NCBI GenBank assembly: GCA_900770295.1
Contig: CAAGJQ010000002.1
Location: 1 to 53,157 of the forward strand
DNA from: an uncultured Oscillibacter sp.
GTDB taxonomy: Bacteria; Bacillota; Clostridia; Oscillospirales; Oscillospiraceae
Reading direction: 5' to 3'
Length of the DNA: 53,157 bases
A program made the translations under genes and the position numbers. The notes below the pieces were generated by a model. It ran no database searches. It was not told the origin of the DNA and saw only the letters and a list, made by a program, of their open reading frames with translations. This document shows positions 1 through 8,414 of this stretch, one piece after another. Position 1 is the stretch's first letter. Every line of letters begins with the position of its first letter.

Positions 1-1112
1 AAGCGGCCGAGGGCAAAGAGGAGTCCTTCGAGGAATTACTGAATCAGTCTTTCAAAACTTTAAATACAGGAGAGAAGGTAACCGGCATCGTCACGGCCAT
101 CACTCCCACCGAGGTGCAGGTGGACGTGGGCGCCAAGCAGGCGGCTTACATCAAGCTGCATGAGCTGACCGACGACCCCAGCGCCAAGCCTGAGGACATC
201 GTCAAGGTCGGCGACGAGATCGAGACTTACATCGTCCGCGTCAACGACGTGGAGGGTTATGCCGAACTGAGCAAGAAGCGTCTGGACGCCGTCAAGGTCT
301 GGGAGAACATCGAGCAGGCCGTTGAGGACAAGACGGTTATGGAAGGCACCGTCACCGAGGAGAACAAGGGCGGCATCGTGGTCTCCGTCAAGGGCGTCCG
401 CGTGTTCGTGCCCGCTTCCCAGAGCGGCCAGCCCCGCGGCGCGGACCTGTCCTCCATGAAGGGTCAGAAGGTCCAGTTGCGCATCACCGAGGTCAACCGT
501 GCCCGCCGCCGTGTGGTGGGTTCCATCCGCTCCGTCACTGACGAGGCCCGCAAGGCCGCTCAGGAGGAGGTCTGGAACAACATTGAGGTCGGCAAGCACT
601 ACACCGGCACCGTGAAGTCCATGACTTCCTACGGCGTGTTTGTGGACATCGGCGGCGTGGATGGTATGGTACATATCTCCGAGCTGTCCTGGAGCCGTAT
701 CAAGACCCCCTCTGAGGTCTGCAAGGTCGGCGACACTCTGGATGTGTACGTCATCTCCTTCGATCCCGAGAAGCACAAGATCTCCCTGGGCGTGAAGGAC
801 CGCAGCATCCAGCCCTGGGATGTGTTCATGGGCAAGTACAGCGTGGGTGATGTGGCCAACGTGCGCATCGTCAAGCTGATGACCTTCGGCGCCTTTGCCG
901 AGGTCGTTCCCGGTGTGGATGGCCTGATCCACATCTCCCAGATCGCGGACCGCCGCATCGAGAAGCCCGAGGATGTCCTGTCCGAGGGTCAGATGGTCGA
1001 CGCCAAGATCACGGCTATCGACGAGGAGAAGCACAAGATCTCCCTGTCCATCCGCGCTCTGCTGGCTCCCGCCGCTGAGGAGTCTGCCGAGGAGGCTCCC
1101 GTCGAGGAGTAA
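1..1112 (+). CDS. rpsA: 30S ribosomal protein S1 domain protein, 5'-truncated by window edge (possibly IspH-S1 fusion)
   Basis: The reading frame is open from base 3, so the start lies outside the window. The 369 visible residues hold four S1 RNA-binding domains at about 24-96, 109-180, 196-269 and 279-354 (the third and fourth carry the classic YGVFVDI...VDGMVHISEL and FGAFAEV...VDGLIHISQI cores). The tail is acidic and Glu-rich. S1 helps the ribosome bind mRNA. In many Clostridia this four-domain form is the C-terminal half of a protein whose N-terminal half is IspH, the last MEP-pathway enzyme. The visible start (ESFEELLNQSFKTLNTGE) resembles that junction, but the IspH part cannot be seen. 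A hairpin terminator follows. Confidence 0.9.
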   Translation, partial: AAEGKEESFEELLNQSFKTLNTGEKVTGIVTAITPTEVQVDVGAKQAAYIKLHELTDDPSAKPEDIVKVGDEIETYIVRVNDVEGYAELSKKRLDAVKVWENIEQAVEDKTVMEGTVTEENKGGIVVSVKGVRVFVPASQSGQPRGADLSSMKGQKVQLRITEVNRARRRVVGSIRSVTDEARKAAQEEVWNNIEVGKHYTGTVKSMTSYGVFVDIGGVDGMVHISELSWSRIKTPSEVCKVGDTLDVYVISFDPEKHKISLGVKDRSIQPWDVFMGKYSVGDVANVRIVKLMTFGAFAEVVPGVDGLIHISQIADRRIEKPEDVLSEGQMVDAKITAIDEEKHKISLSIRALLAPAAEESAEEAPVEE

Positions 1113-1124
1113 TTTCCACTGATG

Positions 1125-1159
1125 AAGATGCGGGCCCGATACGGGTCCGCATCTTTTTT
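1125..1159 (+). terminator. Intrinsic terminator after rpsA
   Basis: A GC-rich stem, AAGATGCGG(G)CCCG pairing with CGGG(T)CCGCATCTT around a short loop, runs directly into a T tract. It sits 12 bases after the rpsA stop codon. Confidence 0.9.
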
Positions 1160-1191
1160 GAAAAACATGTGATTTTTTTCACGTATTTGGA

Positions 1192-1221
1192 TTGCAATGG
1201 GCATACGGGTTATGTTATAAT
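1192..1221 (+). promoter_or_regulatory. Sigma-A-type promoter of the CoA-transferase gene
   Basis: TTGCAA (1192-1197) and a perfect TATAAT (1216-1221) are separated by 18 bases, with an extended -10 TG at 1213-1214. Downstream, within the likely leader, lies a short palindrome ATGTA-TGAC-TACAT (1234-1247) that could be an operator. Confidence 0.75.
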
Positions 1222-1289
1222 CTTGACAATAGGATGTATGACTACATGTAAATTCATCATACAACAAATTAGATGTGGGAGGAACAACT

Positions 1290-2636
1290 ATGAGCTACCA
1301 GGATGAGTACAAGCAGAAACTGACAACCGCCGACGAAGCGGTGAAGGTCGTCAAGTCCGGCGACTGGCTGGATTACGGCTGGAGCATCTGCACGGCCAAC
1401 GCGTTGGACAAGGCTTTGGCCAAACGGTCTGAGGAGCTGACTGATGTGAATGTCCGCGGCGGTATCCTGACCCGCCGTCCCGCAATTTTCGACGTTCCCA
1501 ATGTGGCCGATCATTTCACCTGGAACTCCTGGCATATGTCCGGCATCGAGCGGAAGGCCATCAAGGAGGGCTTCGCCTATTATATCCCCCTGCGCTATTC
1601 CGAGCTGCCCGGCTACTACCGCAACTGCATCAAGACCCTGGATGTGGCCATGTTCCAGGTGGCGCCTATGGATGAGCACGGCTACTTCAACTTCGGCCCC
1701 GGCGGCTCCCATCTGAAGGCTGTCTGCGACTGCGCCAAGACTGTCATCGTGGAGGTCAACAAGAACATGCCCGTCTGCCTGGGCGGCTTTGAGAACTGCG
1801 TCCATATCAGCGAGGTAGACATGATCGTGGAGGGCGAGAATCCTCCCATGGAGACCCTGGGCGGCTCCGGCGAGCCCTCTGAGGTGGATATGGCCATCGC
1901 CAACCTGGTGGTGCCCGAGATCCCCGACGGCGCCTGCCTGCAGCTGGGCATCGGCTCCGTGCCCAACACCATCGGCAAGATGATCGCCAAGTCCGACCTG
2001 AAGGACCTGGGCGTGCACACCGAGATGTACGTGGACGCTTTCGTGGATATGGCCGAGGCCGGTAAGCTGACCGGCGCCTGCAAGCCCTTCGACAAGGGCC
2101 GCCAGGTCTATGCCTTCGCCGCCGGCTCCCAGAAGCTGTACGACTATATCAACAACAACCCCGCCTGCATGGCCGCTCCCGTCAGCTATGTCAACGATAT
2201 CGCCCGGGTGTCCCAGATCGACAACTTTATCTCCATCAACGGCGCTGTGGACATCGACCTGTATGGCCAGGTTTCCTCCGAGTCCTCCGGTACCAACCAT
2301 ATCTCCGGCGCCGGCGGCCAGCAGGACTTCGTCATGGGTGCCTATCTGGCCAAGGGCGGCAAGAGCTTCATCTGCTGCTCCGCCACCGTGAAGGACAAGA
2401 AGACCGGTGAGCTCCACTCCCGTATCCGTCCTACGCTGCTGGAGGGTTCCATCGCCACCTGCACCCGCACCAACCTCCACTGGCTGGTGACGGAGTACGG
2501 CAAGTTCAACGCCAAGGGCAAGTCCACCTGGGAGCGGGCCGAGGGCCTCATCAACATCGCCCATCCCCAGTTCCGCGATGAGCTGATTGCCGAGGCGGAA
2601 AAGATGCATATCTGGCGCCGCTCCAACAAAAAGTAA
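1290..2636 (+). CDS. but: Butyryl-CoA:acetate CoA-transferase
   Basis: A 448-residue class I CoA-transferase that moves CoA from butyryl-CoA to acetate, the last step of butyrate formation in many gut Clostridia. Seen: the family signatures WNSWHMSGIERKAI, GGSGEPSEVD, LQLGIGSVPN, HTEMYVDAFVDMAEAG and NHISGAGGQQDFVMGAYL, and the typical C-terminus EKMHIWRRSN. E245 in HTEMYVD aligns with the glutamate that forms the CoA thioester in 4-hydroxybutyrate CoA-transferase. The ATG at 1290 was chosen because GGGAGGA lies 6 bases upstream; an in-frame GTG at 1275 would overlap that site. It is monocistronic, with its own promoter and terminator. A 4-hydroxybutyrate or propionate preference cannot be excluded from sequence alone. 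Confidence 0.9.
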   Translation: MSYQDEYKQKLTTADEAVKVVKSGDWLDYGWSICTANALDKALAKRSEELTDVNVRGGILTRRPAIFDVPNVADHFTWNSWHMSGIERKAIKEGFAYYIPLRYSELPGYYRNCIKTLDVAMFQVAPMDEHGYFNFGPGGSHLKAVCDCAKTVIVEVNKNMPVCLGGFENCVHISEVDMIVEGENPPMETLGGSGEPSEVDMAIANLVVPEIPDGACLQLGIGSVPNTIGKMIAKSDLKDLGVHTEMYVDAFVDMAEAGKLTGACKPFDKGRQVYAFAAGSQKLYDYINNNPACMAAPVSYVNDIARVSQIDNFISINGAVDIDLYGQVSSESSGTNHISGAGGQQDFVMGAYLAKGGKSFICCSATVKDKKTGELHSRIRPTLLEGSIATCTRTNLHWLVTEYGKFNAKGKSTWERAEGLINIAHPQFRDELIAEAEKMHIWRRSNKK

Positions 2637-2657
2637 ATATCTGTATATTTCAATATT

Positions 2658-2694
2658 CTGACGGACAGCTTTCGGGCCGTCCGTCAGCTTTTTC
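2658..2694 (+). terminator. Intrinsic terminator after but
   Basis: CTGACGGAC (2658-2666) pairs with GTCCGTCAG (2679-2687), followed by CTTTTTCCC. Confidence 0.9.
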
Positions 2695-2716
2695 CCTTGA
2701 ATTTTCTCCAAAATGG

Positions 2717-2745
2717 TTGCAAATCCAAAAAGAAGTCAGTATAAT
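2717..2745 (+). promoter_or_regulatory. Sigma-A-type promoter for the carD-like/ispDF unit
   Basis: TTGCAA (2717-2722) and TATAAT (2740-2745) with a 17-base spacer, 88 bases before the chosen start of the CarD-like gene. Confidence 0.8.
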
Positions 2746-2832
2746 AAATCTGTATTAAATTAGTTTTTCAGGAAACGACTGATGGGAGCGGGAACCAGGC
2801 ACCGCACGGACCGGAAAGGGAAGGGGCTTGCC

Positions 2833-3330
2833 ATGTTCAGCATTGGGGATCAGGTCGTGCATCCCATGCACGGCGCCGGTGTCATCGATGACATCGTTCA
2901 GGAGAAGATCGCGGGAATCACACAGGATTACTATGTCTTTAAAATGCCGATGGGCGGGCTGGTGCTGAAAATCCCCATTGCAAACAGTCAGGCCGTGGGC
3001 CTTCGTTCCATTATGACGCAGGAGGAGACCGAGCGCCTGTTCGGCACCATTCCTTCGATGAATGTGGAGGTCAACGCCAACTGGAACAAGCGGTATCAGG
3101 AGAATATGCTGCGGCTGAAAAGCGGAGACCCTTACGAGGTGGCTCGGGTGGTCAAGGCGCTGATGCACCGGGAACACCGCCGGGGGCTGTCCACCGGTGA
3201 GCGGAAGATGCTGCACAATGCCAAACAAATCATGATTTCGGAGATCGTCCTGACAGAGCAGGTGCCCTATCAGGATGCTGAGTCGCGCCTGAACCGGGCC
3301 ATGATGTGTGTCCCTGCGGGGCAGGGGTGA
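2833..3330 (+). CDS. CarD-like transcriptional regulator (CarD_TRCF domain)
   Basis: 165 residues. The N-terminal ~60 residues (MFSIGDQVVHPMHGAGVIDDI) form the Tudor-like CarD/TRCF RNA-polymerase-interacting domain; the rest is helical and basic, as in CarD and B. subtilis YdeB. Family members bind the RNAP beta subunit and modulate initiation. The ATG at 2833 was chosen because AAGGGG lies 6 bases upstream and the family starts with MF..GD; an in-frame ATG at 2782 would add 17 unrelated residues. The gene is followed after 22 bases by ispD, so the two are probably co-transcribed. Confidence 0.85.
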   Translation: MFSIGDQVVHPMHGAGVIDDIVQEKIAGITQDYYVFKMPMGGLVLKIPIANSQAVGLRSIMTQEETERLFGTIPSMNVEVNANWNKRYQENMLRLKSGDPYEVARVVKALMHREHRRGLSTGERKMLHNAKQIMISEIVLTEQVPYQDAESRLNRAMMCVPAGQG

Positions 3331-3352
3331 TCTCCGGGAGAGGATCGTTGCC

Positions 3353-4081
3353 ATGTTTCCATTTTTGAAAAAAATGCGGGCGGCCCACCGTCCCCGCTGC
3401 GCCGCCCTGGTGGCGGCCGCCGGAAGCTCCAGCCGGATGGGCGGCGTGAACAAACTGCTGGAGCCGCTGGACGGGATCCCCGTGCTGGCACGGACGCTGA
3501 CGGCCCTCCAGCTGGCGGAGCAGGTGGATGAGATCGTGGTCGCCACCCGGGAAGAGGATCTGGTGGAGATCTCCCACCTGTGCCAGACCTACGGCATTAC
3601 GAAATGCACCAAGGTGGTCCGGGGCGGTGAGAGCCGGGCCCACTCCGTCCTGCTGGCGGCGCTGGAGGCGTCTCCGGAGACGGAGCTGCTGGCGGTGCAG
3701 GACGGGGCCAGACCCCTGGTGACGCCGGAGCTTATCGGCCGGGTCATCACCGCAGCCGCCCGCTGTGACGCGGCGGCCCCCGCCGTCCCGGTAAAGGACA
3801 CCGTCAAGACCGTCCGGGAGGACGGCGCGGTGGAGCAGACCCTGGACCGGGATGCCCTGCGGGCCGTGCAGACGCCCCAGGTGTTCCAGGCGGACCTTTT
3901 AAAGGCGGCGCTCCAGTCCGCCGTGGAGAACCAGATCCCCATCACCGACGACTGCTCCGCCGTGGAGCGGCTGGGGAAAGTGGTGTTCCTGGTGGAGGGC
4001 GATGAGGAGAACCTGAAGATCACCACCCCCGTGGACCTGGTTGTGGCGGAGGCCATCCTCCAGGCACGGGAGGAGCGCTGA
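3353..4081 (+). CDS. ispD: 2-C-methyl-D-erythritol 4-phosphate cytidylyltransferase
   Basis: 242 residues, normal for IspD. It makes CDP-methylerythritol from MEP and CTP in the MEP isoprenoid pathway. Seen: the nucleotide-binding loop AAAGSSSRMG (21-30) with K34, and DGARP (117-121). GGGAGAGGA lies about 9 bases before the ATG at 3353. Followed by ispF, the usual partner. The first ~14 residues (MFPFLKKMRAAHRP) are an extra basic extension. Confidence 0.95.
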   Translation: MFPFLKKMRAAHRPRCAALVAAAGSSSRMGGVNKLLEPLDGIPVLARTLTALQLAEQVDEIVVATREEDLVEISHLCQTYGITKCTKVVRGGESRAHSVLLAALEASPETELLAVQDGARPLVTPELIGRVITAAARCDAAAPAVPVKDTVKTVREDGAVEQTLDRDALRAVQTPQVFQADLLKAALQSAVENQIPITDDCSAVERLGKVVFLVEGDEENLKITTPVDLVVAEAILQAREER

Positions 4082-4153
4082 AGGGAACACAAAAGCCTCC
4101 GGAGTCCGGGGACTTTATCGTGAGAAAGCGCCGCAGGGCGCGATGGAGGTAGT

Positions 4154-4633
4154 ATGACCAATCTGCGCATTGGACACGGATATGACGTCCACCGTCTGGT
4201 GGAGGGCCGGAAGCTGATCCTGGGTGGGGTGGACATCCCATGGGAAAAGGGCCTGCTGGGCCACTCCGACGCGGATGTGCTGACCCACGCTGTCATGGAC
4301 GCCCTGACCGGCGCCGCCCGGCTGGGAGATATCGGCAAGCTGTTTCCGGACACGGACCCGGCCTACGCGGGCATCTCCAGCCTGAAGCTGCTGGCGGAGG
4401 TGGGCCGTCTGCTGAGCGAGCGGGGATACCATGTGGTGAACATCGACGCCACGCTCCTGGCTCAGGCCCCCAAGGTGGGCCCCTACAAGCAGAAGATGGC
4501 GGAGAACATGGCCCGGGCGCTGGGCATTCAGCCGGACCAGGTGAATGTAAAGGCCACCACGGAGGAGGGCCTGGGCTTTACCGGAGACGGCTCCGGCATG
4601 GCGGCCCACGCCGTGGTTCTGCTGGAGATGTAA
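4154..4633 (+). CDS. ispF: 2-C-methyl-D-erythritol 2,4-cyclodiphosphate synthase
   Basis: 159 residues, standard length. It cyclises CDP-ME 2-phosphate to MEcPP. Metal ligands are visible: D11 and H13 in GHGYDVHRL, and H45 in HSDADVLTHA. The C-terminal substrate motif KATTEEGLGFTG is intact. ATGGAGGTAGT gives a good ribosome site. The 72-base gap from ispD holds only a small GC hairpin. IspE is not in the window. Confidence 0.96.
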   Translation: MTNLRIGHGYDVHRLVEGRKLILGGVDIPWEKGLLGHSDADVLTHAVMDALTGAARLGDIGKLFPDTDPAYAGISSLKLLAEVGRLLSERGYHVVNIDATLLAQAPKVGPYKQKMAENMARALGIQPDQVNVKATTEEGLGFTGDGSGMAAHAVVLLEM

Positions 4634-4643
4634 AATCCGCATG

Positions 4644-4672
4644 AAAAGGACACGCTGATGCGTGTCCTTTTT
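4644..4672 (+). terminator. Intrinsic terminator after ispF
   Basis: AAAAGGACACGC (4644-4655), loop TGAT, GCGTGTCCTTTT and a further T. Confidence 0.93.
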
Positions 4673-4722
4673 CGCACCCTCCGGACCTGCCCCCATAAGA
4701 TGGGTAGAGAGGAGGAGTGTCT

Positions 4723-4974
4723 GTGGAGCATTATTTGATCCTCGCCCGTTCCATCACCTTTGCGCAGCGGATGCAAAGCGCGCTGGGCAGGGCGGGCATT
4801 CGCTGCCAGATTTTTCGCGCGCCCAGAGATTTGACGGACCTGGGCTGCGCTTACGCCGTACAGATCGCGGTCCCGGACCTGACGCCGGCCTTGCTGGCGC
4901 TGCGCAGGGCATCCCTGGACCCCGTTCAGATATTTTTGTACCAGCGCGGACTCTACCAGGAGGTGGGAACATGA
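4723..4974 (+). CDS. DUF3343 (putative Se/S carrier-like) protein
   Basis: 83 residues if translation starts at the GTG at 4723, 7 bases after GAGAGGAGG; an upstream GTG at 4717 would overlap that site. The pattern is a short alpha/beta protein starting HYLILARSITFAQRMQSAL, with cysteines at 28 and 42 (LGCAYAVQ). This matches the DUF3343 family, annotated as putative Se/S carrier-like. The stop codon overlaps the ATG of the cysteine desulfurase (ATGA), so the two are translationally coupled. That supports, but does not prove, a role in accepting sulfur or selenium from it. Confidence 0.75.
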   Translation: MEHYLILARSITFAQRMQSALGRAGIRCQIFRAPRDLTDLGCAYAVQIAVPDLTPALLALRRASLDPVQIFLYQRGLYQEVGT

Positions 4975-6095
4975 TTTATTTCGACAGCGCGGCCACCACG
5001 TTCCAGAAGCCTCCCGCGGTGGCCGCCGCCATGCAGAACGCACTGATGACCATGAGCTCTCCGGGGCGGGGCGGGTATCCTCCCGCCATGCGGGCCGCGG
5101 ACACGGCCTTCGCCTGCCGGAACGAGCTGGCGGAGCTGTACCATCTGGAAAACCCCGAGAATGTGGTGCTCACATCCAGCGCCACCCACGGGCTGAACAT
5201 CGCCATCAAAAGTCTGGTGCCCCCCGGCGGCAGAGTGGTGGTCTCTGGCTATGAGCACAACGCCGTGACCCGGCCGCTGAAGGCGCTGGGCGCAACGGTC
5301 CGGGTGGCGGAAGGGCCTCTGTTCCGACCGGAGGCCGTGACGGCGGCCTTTGATAAGCTGGTGGTTCCCGGAACCAGCGCGGTGGTCTGCAACCATGTGT
5401 CCAACGTGTTCGGATTCATCCAGCCGGTGGAGGAGATCGCCGCCATCTGCCGGAGCCGGAACGTGCCGCTGATCGTGGACGCGTCCCAGTCGGCGGGCAT
5501 CCTGCCCCTGGACATGACGGAGCTGGGAGCGGCCTTCATCGCCATGCCGGGCCACAAGGGATTGTACGGTCCTCAGGGGACGGGGGTCCTGCTGTGCGGC
5601 AAGGGCGTGACGCCCCGGACGCTGCTGGAGGGCGGCACCGGCAGCCTCTCCATCCAGCAGGAGATGCCCGATTTCCTGCCGGACCGCCTGGAGGCCGGCA
5701 CCCACAACATGCCGGGCATTGCCGGACTGCTGGCGGGGGTGCGGTTCGTGCGCCGGCGGGGAGAGCACAGCATCTGCGACAGGGAGCGGCGTCTGGCCCT
5801 GCTGACGGCGGAGGGCCTGCGGGCCATTCCCGGCGTCCGGGTGTACGCCATGCCGGGGCTGCGGAACCAGGCGGGCGTCCTGTCCTTCACAGCGGAGGGC
5901 AGGGATGTGGAGGACATTGGCTCCGCCCTGGCGGAGCGGGGCATTGCCGTCCGCACCGGCATCCACTGTGCGCCGCTGGCTCACCAGAGTGCGGGAACGC
6001 TGGAGAGCGGGACCGTGCGGGTCAGCTTCTCGGATTTCAACCGTCCGGACGAGGTCCACCGCTTCCTGACGGCTCTGGAGGACTGCCTGCGGTGA
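4971..6095 (+). CDS. Cysteine desulfurase (class V aminotransferase, SufS/Csd-like)
   Basis: 374 residues, a PLP enzyme that takes sulfur (or selenium) from cysteine (selenocysteine). Seen: start MIYFDSAATT, the PLP lysine K196 in MPGHKGLYGPQG, and the catalytic cysteine C333 in RTGIHCAPLAH. The short active-site loop fits the group II (SufS/Csd) type rather than NifS/IscS. AGGAGGT lies 6 bases before the ATG. There is no sufBCD or iscU nearby, so it may serve the DUF3343 partner rather than general Fe-S assembly; that is inference. Confidence 0.88.
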   Translation: MIYFDSAATTFQKPPAVAAAMQNALMTMSSPGRGGYPPAMRAADTAFACRNELAELYHLENPENVVLTSSATHGLNIAIKSLVPPGGRVVVSGYEHNAVTRPLKALGATVRVAEGPLFRPEAVTAAFDKLVVPGTSAVVCNHVSNVFGFIQPVEEIAAICRSRNVPLIVDASQSAGILPLDMTELGAAFIAMPGHKGLYGPQGTGVLLCGKGVTPRTLLEGGTGSLSIQQEMPDFLPDRLEAGTHNMPGIAGLLAGVRFVRRRGEHSICDRERRLALLTAEGLRAIPGVRVYAMPGLRNQAGVLSFTAEGRDVEDIGSALAERGIAVRTGIHCAPLAHQSAGTLESGTVRVSFSDFNRPDEVHRFLTALEDCLR

Positions 6096-6133
6096 TTTTT
6101 CTGAACAGTCCGTGAATTTTCCTCCGGTTAACC

Positions 6134-6162
6134 TTGCATTCTACAGGCATATTTTATATAAT
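6134..6162 (+). promoter_or_regulatory. Sigma-A-type promoter of cdaA-cdaR
   Basis: TTGCAT (6134-6139), 17 bases, TATAAT (6157-6162) in the AT-rich gap after the cysteine desulfurase gene. Confidence 0.75.
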
Positions 6163-6199
6163 CAATGTATTCATGGCCTGAAAGGGATGATGACGTAAC

Positions 6200-7084
6200 A
6201 TGCAAATGAGCTTGGCAGAACTGCCCGCTTTCATCGGCCGGTATCTGTTGACAATTGAACTCACGGACTTCCTGGATATTGCGATCATGGTGTTCGTGAT
6301 CTATAAAGTCCTGGTCCTGGTGCAGAGCACCAAGGCGGCCAGCCTCCTGAAGGGCCTGTTTGTGTTCCTGGCGGCTCTGATGGCGTCGTCGCTGTTCCAT
6401 CTGAACGGCATCAATTTTATTTTGAGCCGTATGGTGGACCTGGGCGTGCTGGCGCTGATCATCCTGTTTCAGCCGGAGATCCGCCGGATCCTGGAGCAGA
6501 TGGGCAGCCGCCGGTTCATCGCCTTTTTCACCCATACGGAGGCCGGGAACATCATGGAGCAGACCATCAGCCAGACGGTGCTGGCCTGTACGGAGATGTC
6601 CCAGAGCCGCACCGGCGCGCTGATCGTGTTCGAACGGGAGATCCTGCTGGACGACATGGTCCGCAGCGGCACCGTGCTGGACGCCTCCGTCTCCAGTGAG
6701 CTTTTGAAAAACATCTTCTTTGTCAAGGCCCCCATGCATGACGGCGCCGTCATCGTCCGGCACGGACGGCTGCTGGGCGCCGGCTGCATGCTGCCGCTGA
6801 GCAAGAACGTGAACCTCAGCCGGGATCTGGGCATGCGCCACCGGGCCGGCATCGGCATGAGCGAGAACTCCGACGCCGTGGTGGTCATCGTGTCGGAGGA
6901 GACCGGCTCCATCTCCGTGGCCATCGGCGGCATGCTGAAGCGCCATCTGAAGCCGGAGACGCTGGAAAACCTTCTGCGGAACGAACTGCTTCCGCAGGAG
7001 GAGTCCGAGGCGGACAAGCAGCGGTTCAGCCTGCCTGCTTTGCTGCGCGCCAGAAAGAACGGAGGTGCGGACGATGCAGAATAA
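6200..7084 (+). CDS. cdaA: Diadenylate cyclase, membrane-bound
   Basis: 294 residues. It makes cyclic di-AMP from two ATP; the messenger controls potassium and osmolyte balance. Three membrane helices lie within roughly 25-92, followed by the DAC domain with the catalytic DGA (181-183, MHDGAVI) and RHR (213-215, GMRHRAGIG). The ribosome site is weak (AAAGGGA 12 bases upstream), and an ATG two codons further in is an alternative start. The last codons overlap cdaR, its regulator. Confidence 0.96.
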   Translation: MQMSLAELPAFIGRYLLTIELTDFLDIAIMVFVIYKVLVLVQSTKAASLLKGLFVFLAALMASSLFHLNGINFILSRMVDLGVLALIILFQPEIRRILEQMGSRRFIAFFTHTEAGNIMEQTISQTVLACTEMSQSRTGALIVFEREILLDDMVRSGTVLDASVSSELLKNIFFVKAPMHDGAVIVRHGRLLGAGCMLPLSKNVNLSRDLGMRHRAGIGMSENSDAVVVIVSEETGSISVAIGGMLKRHLKPETLENLLRNELLPQEESEADKQRFSLPALLRARKNGGADDAE

Positions 7085-8399
7085 GAAGCTGGACCGGAGA
7101 AAGGCGCTGTACCTGGCTTTTTCCATCCTGGTGGCCAGTGTCATCTGGGTCTACGCCGATGCGGTGGTGGGCGTGAACGGAAAAGCGGTCACCAAGGATA
7201 CGGAGGCCCACGATATCCCCATCGAGTACATGTTTTCCAACAGCAGCGACAACGTGGAGGACCGTCTGGCGGAGCGGGGACTGATGCTGCTGGAGGACGG
7301 CACGGATCAGACTGTCGATCTGACGCTGTCCGGCCCCCGGGTGGACATCGCCAAGCTGGATAAATCCAAGATCCGGGTGACGGTGGATCTGTCCAATGTG
7401 ACGGAGGCCGGTTCCCAGCGGATCAATTACAGTGTGATGTTCCCTGACGGAACGGAGAACATCACCCGGAAATCCGCCAGCATCAAGATGGCCACGGTCA
7501 ACATCGCGGAGCTGTACAGCCGGACCGTGGAGGTCAAGTGCGACCTGAAGGGCAATGTGGCGGAAGGCTTTACCGCCGGACAGCTCCAACTGTCCCATGC
7601 CTCCATCGAGATCCGCGGCCAGCAGGAGGACATCGACCCCGTCAGCTACGTCAAGGCGACGCTGGACCTGGGCAAGGATGCGGAGGCCACCGTTTCGGCG
7701 GATCTGACCTATCAGTTCTATGACGCCAACGGCCAGGTCATCGACAATTCGGACGGACACATCCACACGACCGTGGAGACCATCCAGGCCACGCTGCCGG
7801 TCTCTGTGACCAAGGAGCTGACCCTGAAGATGAACTTCATCGAGTCCGCCGGCGCCCGGATGAAGAATATCAAGGCGGAGATCAAGCCCTCCACCATCCA
7901 GGTCTCCGGCGAGGCGTCCGTGCTGAAGAACATCGACTCCATCGTCCTGGACGACTTTGACCTGCTGTCTCTGGAAAAGCAGGGTTCCGGCGTGTACGGG
8001 TATCCCATCACCGTGCCGGAGGGCTGCCAGAACCTCAGCGGTGTGACGAGAGCCACCCTGACCATCTCCTTTGTGGACATGACCAGCGCGGAGCTGGAGG
8101 CCGATCAGTTCCAGTGTGAGAATGTGCCTGAGGGCAAGACGGCGCAGGTGCTGACCAACCAGATGACTGTAAAGATCTTCGGCACGGAGGCGGATGTGGC
8201 CGCCGTGACGGCGGAGGATATCACCCTGGTGGCCGATCTTGGCGACTTCAGCGCCGCCTCCGGCAGCTACACGGTGCCGGTCACGGTGAAGGTCAATACC
8301 GGCGGAGATGTGGGCGTTTCCGGCAGCTATCAGGTCCAGGTGAATATTCAGGAGATCACGTCGCCTGACACCGAGGAGCCCACGGAAGAGCAAGAATAG
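7074..8399 (+). CDS. cdaR: CdaA regulatory protein, YbbR-domain
   Basis: 441 residues: one N-terminal membrane anchor (about 11-29) and an extracellular part made of several YbbR-type beta repeats, ending in an acidic tail. CdaR binds CdaA and modulates its activity. The start is the ATG at 7074 with GGAGG at 7061-7065; an upstream GTG at 7065 would overlap the Shine-Dalgarno. It overlaps cdaA by 11 bases, the arrangement usual in Firmicutes. glmM, often the third gene, is absent here. Confidence 0.92.
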   Translation: MQNKKLDRRKALYLAFSILVASVIWVYADAVVGVNGKAVTKDTEAHDIPIEYMFSNSSDNVEDRLAERGLMLLEDGTDQTVDLTLSGPRVDIAKLDKSKIRVTVDLSNVTEAGSQRINYSVMFPDGTENITRKSASIKMATVNIAELYSRTVEVKCDLKGNVAEGFTAGQLQLSHASIEIRGQQEDIDPVSYVKATLDLGKDAEATVSADLTYQFYDANGQVIDNSDGHIHTTVETIQATLPVSVTKELTLKMNFIESAGARMKNIKAEIKPSTIQVSGEASVLKNIDSIVLDDFDLLSLEKQGSGVYGYPITVPEGCQNLSGVTRATLTISFVDMTSAELEADQFQCENVPEGKTAQVLTNQMTVKIFGTEADVAAVTAEDITLVADLGDFSAASGSYTVPVTVKVNTGGDVGVSGSYQVQVNIQEITSPDTEEPTEEQE

Positions 8400-8414
8400 C
8401 ACAGGAGAATCATT

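Noticed and set aside
1223..1253. TTGACA at 1223 as a second promoter before but
   Set aside because: There is no acceptable -10 box at the right distance, and it lies inside the leader of the better promoter.
4662..4970. Upstream in-frame extension of the cysteine desulfurase
   Set aside because: It overlaps the ispF terminator and the DUF3343 gene, and the ATG at 4971 has a strong ribosome site and the family start.
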